Shown here: positions 1 through 7,540 of the stretch, piece by piece | Position numbering within the stretch: the stretch's first letter is position 1 | How the letters are laid out: every line of letters starts with the position of its first letter | Source: Xanthobacteraceae bacterium | GTDB taxonomy: Bacteria > Pseudomonadota > Alphaproteobacteria > Rhizobiales > Xanthobacteraceae | Reading direction: 5' to 3' | DNA length: 11,001 nt | Assembly (NCBI GenBank): GCA_030037185.1 | Contig: JASHRR010001145.1 | Location: 1-11,001 of the forward strand | The notes under the pieces: model-generated | Seen by the model: the letters and a program-made list of their open reading frames with translations, nothing else | Told to the model about the DNA's origin: nothing | Database searches by the model: none | Program-made: the position numbers and the translations under genes

Positions 1-94
1 TGCGGGCTTCAAAAGCGAGACCCGTTGCAGCCACAAAACGTGGCCCATTGGCACCACCCAATGAAACCCCCTGTCGTCCTAGCCCCGAAAACAT
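1..94 (-). CDS. hpnG: HpnG, 5' end only (hopanoid nucleoside-phosphorylase-like protein)
   Basis: Partial gene that leaves the window on the left. Reading the minus strand from the ATG at 94 gives 31 codons without a stop, ending in FVAATGLAFEAR. This resembles the N-terminal beta-strand of HpnG proteins (pattern ...VTGL..EARIAAG). HpnG is known to remove adenine from adenosylhopane, giving ribosylhopane (or its phosphate), an early step towards C35 hopanoids. Its position directly after shc, on the same strand, fits the usual hpn order. The start is uncertain. A TTG at 61 has an AGGGGG at 72-67 with a 5-nt spacer and would leave only 8 residues before the conserved strand. In-frame ATGs at 94 and 148 lack a clear ribosome binding site. 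The call rests on about a dozen residues plus context. Confidence 0.6.
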   Translation of the reverse strand, partial: MFSGLGRQGVSLGGANGPRFVAATGLAFEAR

Positions 95-211
95 GCTTGG
101 CGGAAACGTCAGCGAGCCCGGCGACGCCCCCAGCCGCGCGCGCCACATAAGCACGTCAACCGCCAGAATTCAAGATTACTTATCAATTAGTTAACAACCG
201 TGGTTTTTGCG

Positions 212-2185
212 TCACATGCCGAACGCGACGGCACGACTGTTGCTGGATTTTAGAGTCCGATAGCGGGCAAGAGCCCATAGCGGGAAATATCTTCGATAGC
301 CATGGTAACGTAAGTAAAACACGCGCGGAAATCCGGTCGCCGTAAAGCGCGGCTCGGTCCAGAACCCATCCTGATTTTGTGTCCTGGCGAGATAGGCGAT
401 ACCTCGCACCACCGCCCGTTCATCGGCGCGACCTGCTGCCATCAGGCCCAACAGCGCCCATGCGGTTTGCGAGGCCGTGCTGGGCGCCCGTTCATAGCCG
501 CGATATCCGATCTTGTAGCTGGTTCCATCTTCGCCCCATCCGCCGTCCGGATTCTGAATCCTGATCAGCCAGTCGGCGGCGCTGGAAACGAGGTCGGACG
601 CGGGATCAAGGCCTGCAGCATTGAGCGCGCACAGCGCAGACCAGGTGCCGTAAATGTAATTTATGCCCCAGCGTCCATACCAGCTGCCGTCCCGCAGCTG
701 GGTATCGCGCAGGAAGTCGACTGCCGCCCGCAGCATCGGATTGGTCTCTGGTCGTTCGCCCAGTTGGGCCAACATCGAGACGCAACGCGCCGTGACATCT
801 TCGGTCGGCGGATCAAGGAGCGCGCCATGATCGGCAAACGGAATGTTGTTGAGGTAATGATGGGTGTTGTCGGCGTCGAACGCGCCCCACCCGCCGTTGC
901 GGCTGAGCAGGCCCTCGATCCATTCGCGCCCGCGCGCGATTGCAGTTTCGAATTCGCGGGTCGGCTGTCGCTTGCGCATGCGGTCCAGCGCCATCAAGAC
1001 CACGGCGGTGTCGTCGAGGTCCGGATAGTGCGGATTGGCGTATTGAAAGGCCCAGCCGCCGGGGCGAACATCGGGACGCCCCACCGCCCAGTCGCCCTTC
1101 ACGTCCAGGACCTGCTTCGGCACAAGCCACTGCAGGCCGCGACGAGCACTCGCGGCCGCAGCTTCGTCTCCCGCTTCCAGCAAGGCGTGGCAGGCCAGCG
1201 CAGTGTCCCACACCGGCGAAACGCAGGGCTGGCAGTAGGCCTCGCGATCACTCATCACCACCAGCCGATCGACCGCGGCGCGCGCCGCCGCGGCATCGGG
1301 ATGGTCCTTCGGGTAGCCGAGAGCTTCGAACATCATCACGGTGTTGGCCATCGCCGGGTAGATGGCGCCGAGGCCGTCCTCACCATTGAGCCGCTCCCTG
1401 ACAAAGTCGACCGCGCGCGCAATCGCCCGCCGTCGCAGCGAAACCGGGAAGGAGGGCTCGGCGGCGCGCAGCACCGCGTCGATGACGCGAAACAATGTGA
1501 ACCAGGCCCCGCTCTGGTGACGCGCCTTTTCGGGCGGCCCGATTTCGCGGGGATTTTCGGCGAACAATTCGTCAATCGTCACCCCGCGCGGATTCTTCGC
1601 CGCCGGCTCGAGAGCCCGCAGGACGAGAAGCGGCACGATGACGGTACGTCCCCAATAGGAAATCTTGCTGAGGTGAAATGGAAACCACCGCGGCAACAGC
1701 ATGATCTCGACCGGCATCACCGGGACGCTCGTCCACTTCATCACCCGATAGAGCGCCAGCAGAATGCGGGTGAACACATTTGAATGCTTGGCGCCCCCTC
1801 GTGAGAGGATCGCCTCGCGCGCGCGCACCATGTGCGGGGCCTCAGGCGAGTCTCCGATCATCTTCAGCGCGAAATAGGCCTTCACGCTCGCGCTCATATC
1901 GAAGTCGCCGTCGTAAAACAGCGGCCATCCGCCATGGGCCCCCTGCTGCCGACGCAGATAGACCGCAAACTTTTCTTCTCGTGCCGCGTCGAGCGGCTCA
2001 TCGAGATAGTGCTTGAGCAGCACATATTCGGCCGGGATTGTCGAATCAGCTTCCAGCTCGAACACCCAATGGCCGTCGCTGCGCTGAGATCGCAGCAGGG
2101 CTCGCGTCGCGGCCGTTATCGCACCGTCAAGTGCCGAGCTGTCGGCGACGGATGCGGAAGTTCGGGAAGGCTGCTCCTGCTGCAT
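212..2185 (-). CDS. shc: Squalene-hopene cyclase
   Basis: Class II terpene cyclase (also called hpnF) that protonates squalene and folds it into pentacyclic hopene and hopanol/diplopterol at the inner membrane. At 657 aa it has normal family length. The catalytic DXDDTA motif is intact at residues 389-394 (DLDDTA), with D391 matching the acid that starts cyclisation. QW-type repeats are visible around 427-437, 497-505, 543-551 and 602-610, as is the conserved N-terminal SDGHWVFELEAD at 36-47. The C-terminal aromatic block (FYLRYHGYRRYFPLWALARY) is complete. The ATG at 2185 lies 18 nt after the hpnE stop. The only Shine-Dalgarno-like run (AAGGG) overlaps that stop and is rather far upstream (15 nt), so translation may depend on coupling. 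The substrate is made by HpnC/D/E, encoded just upstream. Confidence 0.97.
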   Translation of the reverse strand: MQQEQPSRTSASVADSSALDGAITAATRALLRSQRSDGHWVFELEADSTIPAEYVLLKHYLDEPLDAAREEKFAVYLRRQQGAHGGWPLFYDGDFDMSASVKAYFALKMIGDSPEAPHMVRAREAILSRGGAKHSNVFTRILLALYRVMKWTSVPVMPVEIMLLPRWFPFHLSKISYWGRTVIVPLLVLRALEPAAKNPRGVTIDELFAENPREIGPPEKARHQSGAWFTLFRVIDAVLRAAEPSFPVSLRRRAIARAVDFVRERLNGEDGLGAIYPAMANTVMMFEALGYPKDHPDAAAARAAVDRLVVMSDREAYCQPCVSPVWDTALACHALLEAGDEAAAASARRGLQWLVPKQVLDVKGDWAVGRPDVRPGGWAFQYANPHYPDLDDTAVVLMALDRMRKRQPTREFETAIARGREWIEGLLSRNGGWGAFDADNTHHYLNNIPFADHGALLDPPTEDVTARCVSMLAQLGERPETNPMLRAAVDFLRDTQLRDGSWYGRWGINYIYGTWSALCALNAAGLDPASDLVSSAADWLIRIQNPDGGWGEDGTSYKIGYRGYERAPSTASQTAWALLGLMAAGRADERAVVRGIAYLARTQNQDGFWTEPRFTATGFPRVFYLRYHGYRRYFPLWALARYRTLKSSNSRAVAFGM

Positions 2186-2203
2186 ATCGGGATTTCGAGC
2201 CCT

Positions 2204-3448
2204 TCATGATTGCATGATAAAGTCGGCGGCGCGGGTTCCGGAGCGCACCGCGCTTTCGATCGTCGCCGGCAGGCCGGTGTTGGTCCAATCGCCAGCGAGC
2301 GCCAGATTGCGCCACGCCGTCCTGACGCCGGAGCGCTTGGCGTTCTGCGAAGGCGTCGCCGCAAAGGTGGCGCGGCGCTCGCGCACGATCTGCCATGGCG
2401 GCATTTCGGCCGCGACGTTGGCAACTCGTTGCACATCCCGCCAGATCATCTTGGCGAGCTCGTCCTTGGTGTGGTGCATGAAGCGGTCAGCCCCGCTGAT
2501 GGTCGCCGATATACGATCCTCGAAGAAAAAAAGCCATTCGGCCGTGCCGTTGAAGATGCCGAGCATTGGCTCAAGACCCGGCGGCGGGGTGATGCGAAAA
2601 TGGGCATTGACGATGGCCCGAAACTCGTCCGGCGCCTGCAGTTGGGGGATGATCGAACGGGCCGCAAAGGGCGGCACGGCGAGCACCACGGCGTCGTGCG
2701 GCCCGACCGGGACTTTGGTGTCGCCGAAATCGAGTTCTGTGACGGTATCTGCCGTGACGACACAGCGCCGCAGCTGGTGGCCGAAACGGAAAGCCCCTCC
2801 ATGACCTCTCAGGTACCCAATCGCAGGCTCGACGAAAGCGGCGCTGAGCCCGCGGCGCACCAAATAGGGCCGGCACGCGGCGCCCCCTCGGGCGATCGAT
2901 TCTCGCACCACCGCACGTGCGAGGTCGGAAGATGCGCCATTGGGGTCGGTGTTGAGGGCCGCCAGCAACAGCGGCCGCATCACCTGCTCGTAGGCCGGCC
3001 CGGTGCAGGACAGGACCCGGCAAAGCGGCTGGTCCGCTGTTGGCCACATCAGACGCGCCAGCCCCACATAGTCTCGCACGCGCGTGCGCGGTGCCCGGCG
3101 ATGCGGGTCAAACACCCATAGCGGCAGGCGTCCGACGCCAAGATCGAGCGTCCAGCGTTGTTTGGTGGCAAGATCGACGAACGGAAAACGCGCCGCGGGA
3201 GCACCGCTGATGAGCCCCGCCGCACCGATGCGCGTCAGAAAGCCGAGCGCAGCCGTGTTGCCGGACAGCAAGATATGGGTGCCGTTGTCAATGCGCATCC
3301 CGCTCGCCGCGTCGTCATAGGACCGGCAGCGACCACCGGCGTGGTCGGTGGCCTCATGGACAACGGTGGTGACACCCCGTCCGGCCAGACCGACCGCGGC
3401 AGCAAGGCCGGCAACACCGCCGCCGATGATGTGAACGGTGCGCGGCAT
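2204..3448 (-). CDS. hpnE: Hydroxysqualene reductase/dehydroxylase HpnE
   Basis: FAD-dependent amine-oxidase/phytoene-desaturase-like protein. In the known HpnCDE route it reduces hydroxysqualene to squalene. The 414-aa protein opens with a dinucleotide-binding Rossmann motif (GGGVAG at 9-14, acidic residue E32 at the end of strand 2, then GGRCRS at 38-43). It closes with the typical FAD-contacting segment AGDWTNTGLPATIESAV (starting at 385). Length and ends fit the family. The start ATG shares one base with the hpnD stop (TGATG, 3450-3446), a sign of translational coupling. The next gene downstream is shc, which uses its product. No disruption is seen. Confidence 0.95.
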   Translation of the reverse strand: MPRTVHIIGGGVAGLAAAVGLAGRGVTTVVHEATDHAGGRCRSYDDAASGMRIDNGTHILLSGNTAALGFLTRIGAAGLISGAPAARFPFVDLATKQRWTLDLGVGRLPLWVFDPHRRAPRTRVRDYVGLARLMWPTADQPLCRVLSCTGPAYEQVMRPLLLAALNTDPNGASSDLARAVVRESIARGGAACRPYLVRRGLSAAFVEPAIGYLRGHGGAFRFGHQLRRCVVTADTVTELDFGDTKVPVGPHDAVVLAVPPFAARSIIPQLQAPDEFRAIVNAHFRITPPPGLEPMLGIFNGTAEWLFFFEDRISATISGADRFMHHTKDELAKMIWRDVQRVANVAAEMPPWQIVRERRATFAATPSQNAKRSGVRTAWRNLALAGDWTNTGLPATIESAVRSGTRAADFIMQS

Positions 3449-4278
3449 CAGATAAACGCGTATCGCATGATGATCCAGAGGAGGCGGGGCCGACCGAGCC
3501 TGATCGTGCGCCGGGGTGGAGCAAATCCGCGCGTTGCCATATGCTCGAGCATCAGCCGGTACACCGCGCCCATGATGCGCGGCGCCCGCACCGCGCGGCG
3601 TCGGGCAGACGACATGATTTCATCAGCCCTGTCGAAATGGTTGCGCGCCACCTCGATAAGCTGCGCGCAAGCGCGCTCGAGCGATGGGCTTGCCAGCACG
3701 ACCGCCGGATCGGCGGCGTCAATGCCCGCCTCGGCCAGGGCCTCCCGCGGCAGGTATAGACGCCCGGCCGCTGCATCCTCGTCGATGTCCCGCAGAATAT
3801 TGGTGAGCTGAAGCGCGCGCCCGAGGTGATGGGCAAGCTCCCGCCCAGCCTTGCTTTCAAGGCCGAATATCCGAACCGACAGCCGGCCGACCGCGCTCGC
3901 AACCCGGTCGCAATAAAGATCAAGCTCGGACCAGGTCGGCGCCCTGACGTCGGCAATCACGTCGATTTCCATGCCGTCGATAACGGCGAGAAAATCGGCC
4001 TGATCGAGGCCGTAATCCCGCACAGGCCTGGCCAAATCGCTGGTGCGCGCCGTCACTGAGCCCCGATAAAGGGCCTTGATGTCGGAGCGCCACGCCGCGA
4101 GTTTGGCAAGCCGTTGATCGCGAGGCCCGCGCGCGTCCGCTATGTCGTCAACCTGACGACAAAAGCTGTAAATCGCAAACATGGCGTCGCGCTGGGCGAG
4201 CGGAAGAATCCGCATAGCCGTGTAGAATGAGCTGCCGGATGCACGACCGGCGTTTGCACTGGCGTCGGGCTGGGTCAC
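3448..4278 (-). CDS. hpnD: Presqualene diphosphate synthase HpnD
   Basis: Trans-isoprenyl diphosphate synthase (squalene/phytoene synthase fold). By family it condenses two FPP molecules head-to-head into presqualene diphosphate. In the 276-aa protein the first Asp-rich motif is DDIAD at 44-48 (within FCRQVDDIAD). The second is DIDED at 164-168 (within QLTNILRDIDEDAAAGRLYLP). Both are intact and bind Mg-diphosphate. The pattern FYTAMRILP...R.AMFAIY near the N-terminus separates it from HpnC. The start is a GTG at 4278, 6 nt after the hpnC stop. An AAGGA lies 13 nt before it, farther than ideal, so reinitiation from hpnC is likely. FPP would come from the divergently encoded IspA. Confidence 0.95.
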   Translation of the reverse strand: MTQPDASANAGRASGSSFYTAMRILPLAQRDAMFAIYSFCRQVDDIADARGPRDQRLAKLAAWRSDIKALYRGSVTARTSDLARPVRDYGLDQADFLAVIDGMEIDVIADVRAPTWSELDLYCDRVASAVGRLSVRIFGLESKAGRELAHHLGRALQLTNILRDIDEDAAAGRLYLPREALAEAGIDAADPAVVLASPSLERACAQLIEVARNHFDRADEIMSSARRRAVRAPRIMGAVYRLMLEHMATRGFAPPRRTIRLGRPRLLWIIMRYAFI

Positions 4279-4284
4279 GCGCGC

Positions 4285-5163
4285 TCACGCATCCTTTGCT
4301 TGGCGCGAGGCAAATCCGCCCCGTCCATAACGGGCGAGCAATCCGCAAGCCACACCCGTCAACACGCCTCCCATAGCGCCGATCTTGGTCAAATGCACGT
4401 TTTCGCTCAATGGATCTCGCATCTTAATCAACCCCACTATTCGCCGGGCCATCGCCGTGATTACCGCCACTTCGAGCGACAACCGGAAATCGGCGATCAT
4501 CGCGGCAAAACCGCTGCTTTCCTGCAATAGCGAATCTGTCCGGTCGGCAAGAGACCTCAGGCATGTCAATAGCGCCGGCGACGAGCGGGGCGCCGCCAAT
4601 TCCTCGCACCGGGCGCCGGCATCCTTCAACGCGTCGAGCGGCACATAGACGCGATCAAGAGTCGTATAATCGGCATGGCAATCCTGGAGATGATTGTTGA
4701 TCTGCAGGGCTGCGCACAGCGCATCGTTCGCCGGCCACGTCGACTCCGGCTCGCCGTGAACGTCGAGCACGAAACGGCCGACCGGCATCGCCGAATATCT
4801 GCAGTAGTCCATCAGCTCGTCCCAGCTGCGATAGCGCAGCTTCGTGACATCCATGCGGAAGGCGGCGAGCAGATCCTGGGCATGGCGGGTCGACAGGTGC
4901 CGGTCCCTCAGGGAGACCCGCAGCCGCTGCGCCACCGCCTCGCCTTCGATGCGGCCGAGAAGGCCAGCTTCAAGCCCGTCGAGATGGGCGAGTTTCTCGC
5001 CCGGGGCGAGCGTCGGATGATCGGCGATATCGTCAGCGGTGCGGACGAAATCGTAAAATGCCAGAATGGCGGCGCGGTGCTTGGCTTTGATCAATATCGA
5101 CGCGACCGGGAAATTCTCGTCCCGATGACCTTTGCCCGACCGTAGCTGCGCGGCGCCCGTCAT
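4285..5163 (-). CDS. hpnC: Hydroxysqualene synthase HpnC
   Basis: Second squalene/phytoene-synthase-fold enzyme of the operon. By family it converts presqualene diphosphate into hydroxysqualene. From the ATG at 5163 the protein has 292 aa and starts MTGAAQLRSGKG. The HpnC hallmark DENFPVAS is at 15-22, the first Asp-rich motif DDIAD at 44-48 (FVRTADDIADHP), and the second motif DCHAD at 161-165 (QINNHLQDCHADYTTLDRVYVP), which differs from that of HpnD as expected. I chose 5163 because this ATG overlaps the hpnB stop as ATGA and has GAGGG about 4-5 nt upstream. The frame stays open to a TTG at 5196, which would add 11 residues, but that start has no comparable binding site and lies inside hpnB. 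Confidence 0.94.
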   Translation of the reverse strand: MTGAAQLRSGKGHRDENFPVASILIKAKHRAAILAFYDFVRTADDIADHPTLAPGEKLAHLDGLEAGLLGRIEGEAVAQRLRVSLRDRHLSTRHAQDLLAAFRMDVTKLRYRSWDELMDYCRYSAMPVGRFVLDVHGEPESTWPANDALCAALQINNHLQDCHADYTTLDRVYVPLDALKDAGARCEELAAPRSSPALLTCLRSLADRTDSLLQESSGFAAMIADFRLSLEVAVITAMARRIVGLIKMRDPLSENVHLTKIGAMGGVLTGVACGLLARYGRGGFASRQAKDA

Positions 5164-6314
5164 TTCGCCCTCGTCGCCTGGAATCGGCCTTTCCAAAAAC
5201 CGCCCTTTCCCCGGGCGGATTGGATCGCCGAATTAACCGTGAACATCAGGTACGCGAATGCGATCGCCGGCAGCGCGACCCCGAGCCAGCGCGAGACGCG
5301 GTAGAACCCGGCCGTCGGAACAAACAGCAGCGCCATTGTGGCCCAGGCAGCCAGCCCCAACAGGGGCGCATATCCTGCGCCGGCAACCGCCGCCACCGGC
5401 GGAACCATAAAAGTCAGCACCAAGGCCAATACGGCGGCAGCGAGCTTGACGGGCGAATACCCCAGTTGCGCATAAGCCGACCGCGACACCATCCGGGCGA
5501 TGTCCGACCAGCGCGGGTAGCCGCGGATGCTGGCGACGCGGTCGGTCAACCCCAGCCAGATCGGTCCCTTGGCTTTGACCTTTCTGGCCAGCGCGCAATC
5601 GTCGATCAGCGCATCGCGGATCGCTGCGATACCGCCGACGTCGCGCACAATGTCGGTACGCACGAGCATGCACCCTCCCGCGGCAGCGGCGACCGCACGG
5701 TCGGCGCGATTGACCCAGGAAAACGGATACAACATCTGGAAGAAAAAAATGAATGCCGGAATGAGAACGCGTTCCGCCGTGCTCTCGCAGCGCAGCTTGA
5801 CCATCAGCGACGAAAGCAAGACGCCGCGGGCAAGCGTATGTGCAACGAGCCAGCGCAACATCTGCGGCGCATAGACAATATCGGCATCCGACAAAAGAAA
5901 ATAGTCGACCCCGTGATCAAGCGAACCGGCAGCAGCGATGCCTTGGCTCAGGGCCCAGAGCTTGCCGGTCCATCCGCGGGGTAGCGCGGTTCCCGATACG
6001 ATCAGCAGCCGGTCTCGAGCATCGCGATCGGCGGCGGCACTCCGCGCCGCATGCGCGGTGCCGTCGCTGCTGTTGTCGTCCACCACGATGACCGACCACC
6101 TCCCCTGATAGTCCTGGCGCAGCAGCGAATCGAGGCACCGGCCGATGACGGCGGCCTCATCGCGCGCCGGAATGACCACGGCGATGCGCGGCCACACCGC
6201 CGGCGGAGGCGGCGCGCCGTCGTCGCGCTCGGCGCAGCGGTAGAACCCGCCCCTGCCGAGAGCCAGATAGCTCCATATCGCCAGCGCGAGAAACGCCGTG
6301 ACTTCAAAGATCAT
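5160..6314 (-). CDS. hpnB: Hopene-associated glycosyltransferase HpnB
   Basis: Membrane-bound family 2 glycosyltransferase, 384 aa, first gene of the hopanoid operon. A short N-terminal hydrophobic segment (about 3-20) is followed by a GT-A domain: VVIPARDE at 46-53, nucleotide-binding VVDDNSSD at 77-84, GWTGK at 114-118, and DAD at 143-145 as the metal-binding DXD equivalent. A later DDCALA segment resembles the acceptor/base region. The C-terminal third (about 285-370) holds several hydrophobic stretches likely to be membrane helices. The family is named from its place in hpn clusters. Its sugar donor and acceptor are not established, and transfer to a hopanoid head group is inference. There is no strong Shine-Dalgarno before the ATG at 6314. 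Confidence 0.92.
   Translation of the reverse strand: MIFEVTAFLALAIWSYLALGRGGFYRCAERDDGAPPPPAVWPRIAVVIPARDEAAVIGRCLDSLLRQDYQGRWSVIVVDDNSSDGTAHAARSAAADRDARDRLLIVSGTALPRGWTGKLWALSQGIAAAGSLDHGVDYFLLSDADIVYAPQMLRWLVAHTLARGVLLSSLMVKLRCESTAERVLIPAFIFFFQMLYPFSWVNRADRAVAAAAGGCMLVRTDIVRDVGGIAAIRDALIDDCALARKVKAKGPIWLGLTDRVASIRGYPRWSDIARMVSRSAYAQLGYSPVKLAAAVLALVLTFMVPPVAAVAGAGYAPLLGLAAWATMALLFVPTAGFYRVSRWLGVALPAIAFAYLMFTVNSAIQSARGKGGFWKGRFQATRAK
5168..5172 (-). promoter_or_regulatory. Ribosome binding site of hpnC
   Basis: On the minus strand GAGGG is followed by CGAA and then the ATG of hpnC at 5163. It lies within the last codons of hpnB and decides the start in favour of the ATGA overlap over the upstream TTG at 5196. 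Confidence 0.6.
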
Positions 6315-6470
6315 TGTGACGTTAACTACGTAGGAGTCAGGTTACCGACCGGAACTGTTGCACCCCGAAACAGATAGGCAATATAACGCCCCGGCACGAT
6401 TGAAGTTGCGGTTTTCTCCTTTTCTACAGCACCGAACCTCCAGAGCGAAGCTCAACCGCTTAGGATTAGC
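6315..6470. other. Divergent hpnB/ispA intergenic region
   Basis: A 156-bp gap between two divergently transcribed genes whose products lie in one pathway. It must hold promoters for both. It contains GTTAAC at 6321-6326 and the 8-bp palindrome CTACGTAG at 6326-6333, close to the hpnB start, besides the candidate ispA promoter. No riboswitch-like or tRNA-like structure was recognised. An operator role for the palindromes is speculation. Confidence 0.5.
6358..6387 (+). promoter_or_regulatory. Candidate sigma-70-type promoter for ispA
   Basis: TTGCAC at 6358-6363 and TATAAC at 6382-6387 are separated by 18 nt. The -10 box matches the consensus at 5 of 6 positions, the -35 box only in its TTG. 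Transcription would start near 6394 and leave an ispA leader of roughly 75-80 nt. It lies in the 156-bp hpnB/ispA divergent gap, which must also hold the operon promoter in the other direction. No equally convincing box pair was found on the minus strand. This is a motif match only. Confidence 0.35.
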
Positions 6471-7406
6471 ATGACGGACAATGGCAGCGCGCGATTTGAG
6501 ACACGGCTTGGCGAGATTGCGGCGCTAATCGAAACGCTTCTCGATCGGCTTCTTGGCCCCGGTCCGCTCGAGGGTGAGCGTACCCGCGCGGCTCGCCTGC
6601 TCGATGCCATGCGCTATGCCAGCCTTGGCGGCGGCAAGCGCTTTCGCCCGTTTCTCGTGGTCGAAAGCGCCGCGCTGTTTGCGGTGCCGCAGGAGCGCAG
6701 CGTGATGGCGGCAGCGGCGCTCGAATGCGTGCATTGCTACTCGCTCGTGCACGACGACCTGCCGGCGATGGACAATGATGACTTGCGCCGCGGCCGGCCG
6801 ACGGTGCACCGGGCGTTCGACGAGGCAACCGCCGTTCTGGCGGGTGACAGCCTGCTGACGTTTGCATTTGACATCCTGGCGCGACCCGAGACCCACCCGG
6901 ACCCCGGCGTCCGCGTCGCATTGGTGCTGGGGCTGGCCCGGGCGGCGGGGCTCGGCGGCATGGCCGGAGGCCAGATGCTTGATCTTGAGGCGGAGGGCCG
7001 GTTTGCGATGGCGCCGCCGCACATGGATCTGCGAGACGTCGAACACTTGCAGGCCATGAAGACGGGCGCGCTGTTGCGCTATGGCTGCGCAGCCGGAGCC
7101 ATCCTCGGCGGCGCCCACGAAGGCGAGCGAACGGCTCTCGACCGGTTCGGCGCCGCTATCGGAGAGGCATTCCAGATCGCCGACGATATCCTCGACGTCG
7201 AAGGCGACGCCGCCACGGTAGGAAAGGCGACCGGCAAGGATGCCCACGCGCGCAAAGCGACCGCGGTCGGCATTCTCGGCGTCGACAAGGCAAGGAAAAG
7301 GCTGTTCGCACTGATCGACGAGGCCGAGCGCGCCCTTGCACCGTTTGGCCCCGATGCGGCGCTGCTTAAGGCCGCCGGCAGGTTTGTGGCAGAGCGGCGC
7401 GCTTGA
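6471..7406 (+). CDS. ispA: Farnesyl diphosphate synthase (polyprenyl synthetase family)
   Basis: Cytosolic short-chain prenyltransferase that adds isopentenyl diphosphate to dimethylallyl and geranyl diphosphate to give FPP. The 311-aa protein has the GGKRFRP substrate-binding block (K56, R57). Its first Asp-rich motif has the four-residue insertion typical of bacterial FPP synthases (D95 D96 LPAM D101). The second Asp-rich motif is DDILD at 238-242. Start ATG 6471 is preceded by AGGA at 6462-6465 with a 5-nt spacer. It is transcribed away from hpnB, and HpnD consumes its product, so the context supports FPP. Geranylgeranyl diphosphate synthase is the main alternative, less likely given the DDxxxxD motif. 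The gene looks intact. Confidence 0.93.
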   Translation: MTDNGSARFETRLGEIAALIETLLDRLLGPGPLEGERTRAARLLDAMRYASLGGGKRFRPFLVVESAALFAVPQERSVMAAAALECVHCYSLVHDDLPAMDNDDLRRGRPTVHRAFDEATAVLAGDSLLTFAFDILARPETHPDPGVRVALVLGLARAAGLGGMAGGQMLDLEAEGRFAMAPPHMDLRDVEHLQAMKTGALLRYGCAAGAILGGAHEGERTALDRFGAAIGEAFQIADDILDVEGDAATVGKATGKDAHARKATAVGILGVDKARKRLFALIDEAERALAPFGPDAALLKAAGRFVAERRA

Positions 7407-7488
7407 AAGCTGTCGGGTCGGCCCTTGTGGTCGCCCCGTTGCCGGCGGACGGAAAATGTCACAGCATCACGCGCTTTACCAAGACGCC

Positions 7489-7503
7489 CGTCGCGTAGCG
7501 ACG
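7489..7503. repeat. Small perfect hairpin upstream of tnpB remnant
   Basis: CGTCGC and GCGACG form a 6-bp perfect stem around a GTA loop, 37 nt before the tnpB remnant start and 82 nt after the ispA stop. IS200/IS605 elements carry subterminal hairpins at their ends, so this could be the left-end hairpin of the decayed element. No T-run follows, so it is a poor intrinsic terminator. A stem this short can arise by chance in GC-rich DNA. Confidence 0.3.
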
Positions 7504-7540
7504 CTTGTGTTGGCCAGATCCGTGAGTTAATCAAACTGCG

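Noticed and set aside
1273..1293. GC-only near-palindrome within shc
   Set aside because: It encodes an alanine/arginine-rich stretch of the cyclase, and codon bias explains it.
377..1783. Plus-strand open frame of 468 codons antisense to shc
   Set aside because: It lies wholly inside the strongly conserved cyclase gene. Its protein is rich in Arg, Gly, Ala and His without a recognisable domain, as expected for a mirror frame in high-GC DNA.
2210..3121. Plus-strand open frame of 303 codons antisense to hpnE
   Set aside because: hpnE carries clear FAD motifs at both ends. The antisense product is low-complexity and unrecognisable.
7456..7530. 24-codon plus-strand frame (MSQHHALYQD...) between ispA and tnpB
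   Set aside because: It is short, has no Shine-Dalgarno, overlaps the hairpin and resembles nothing recognised.
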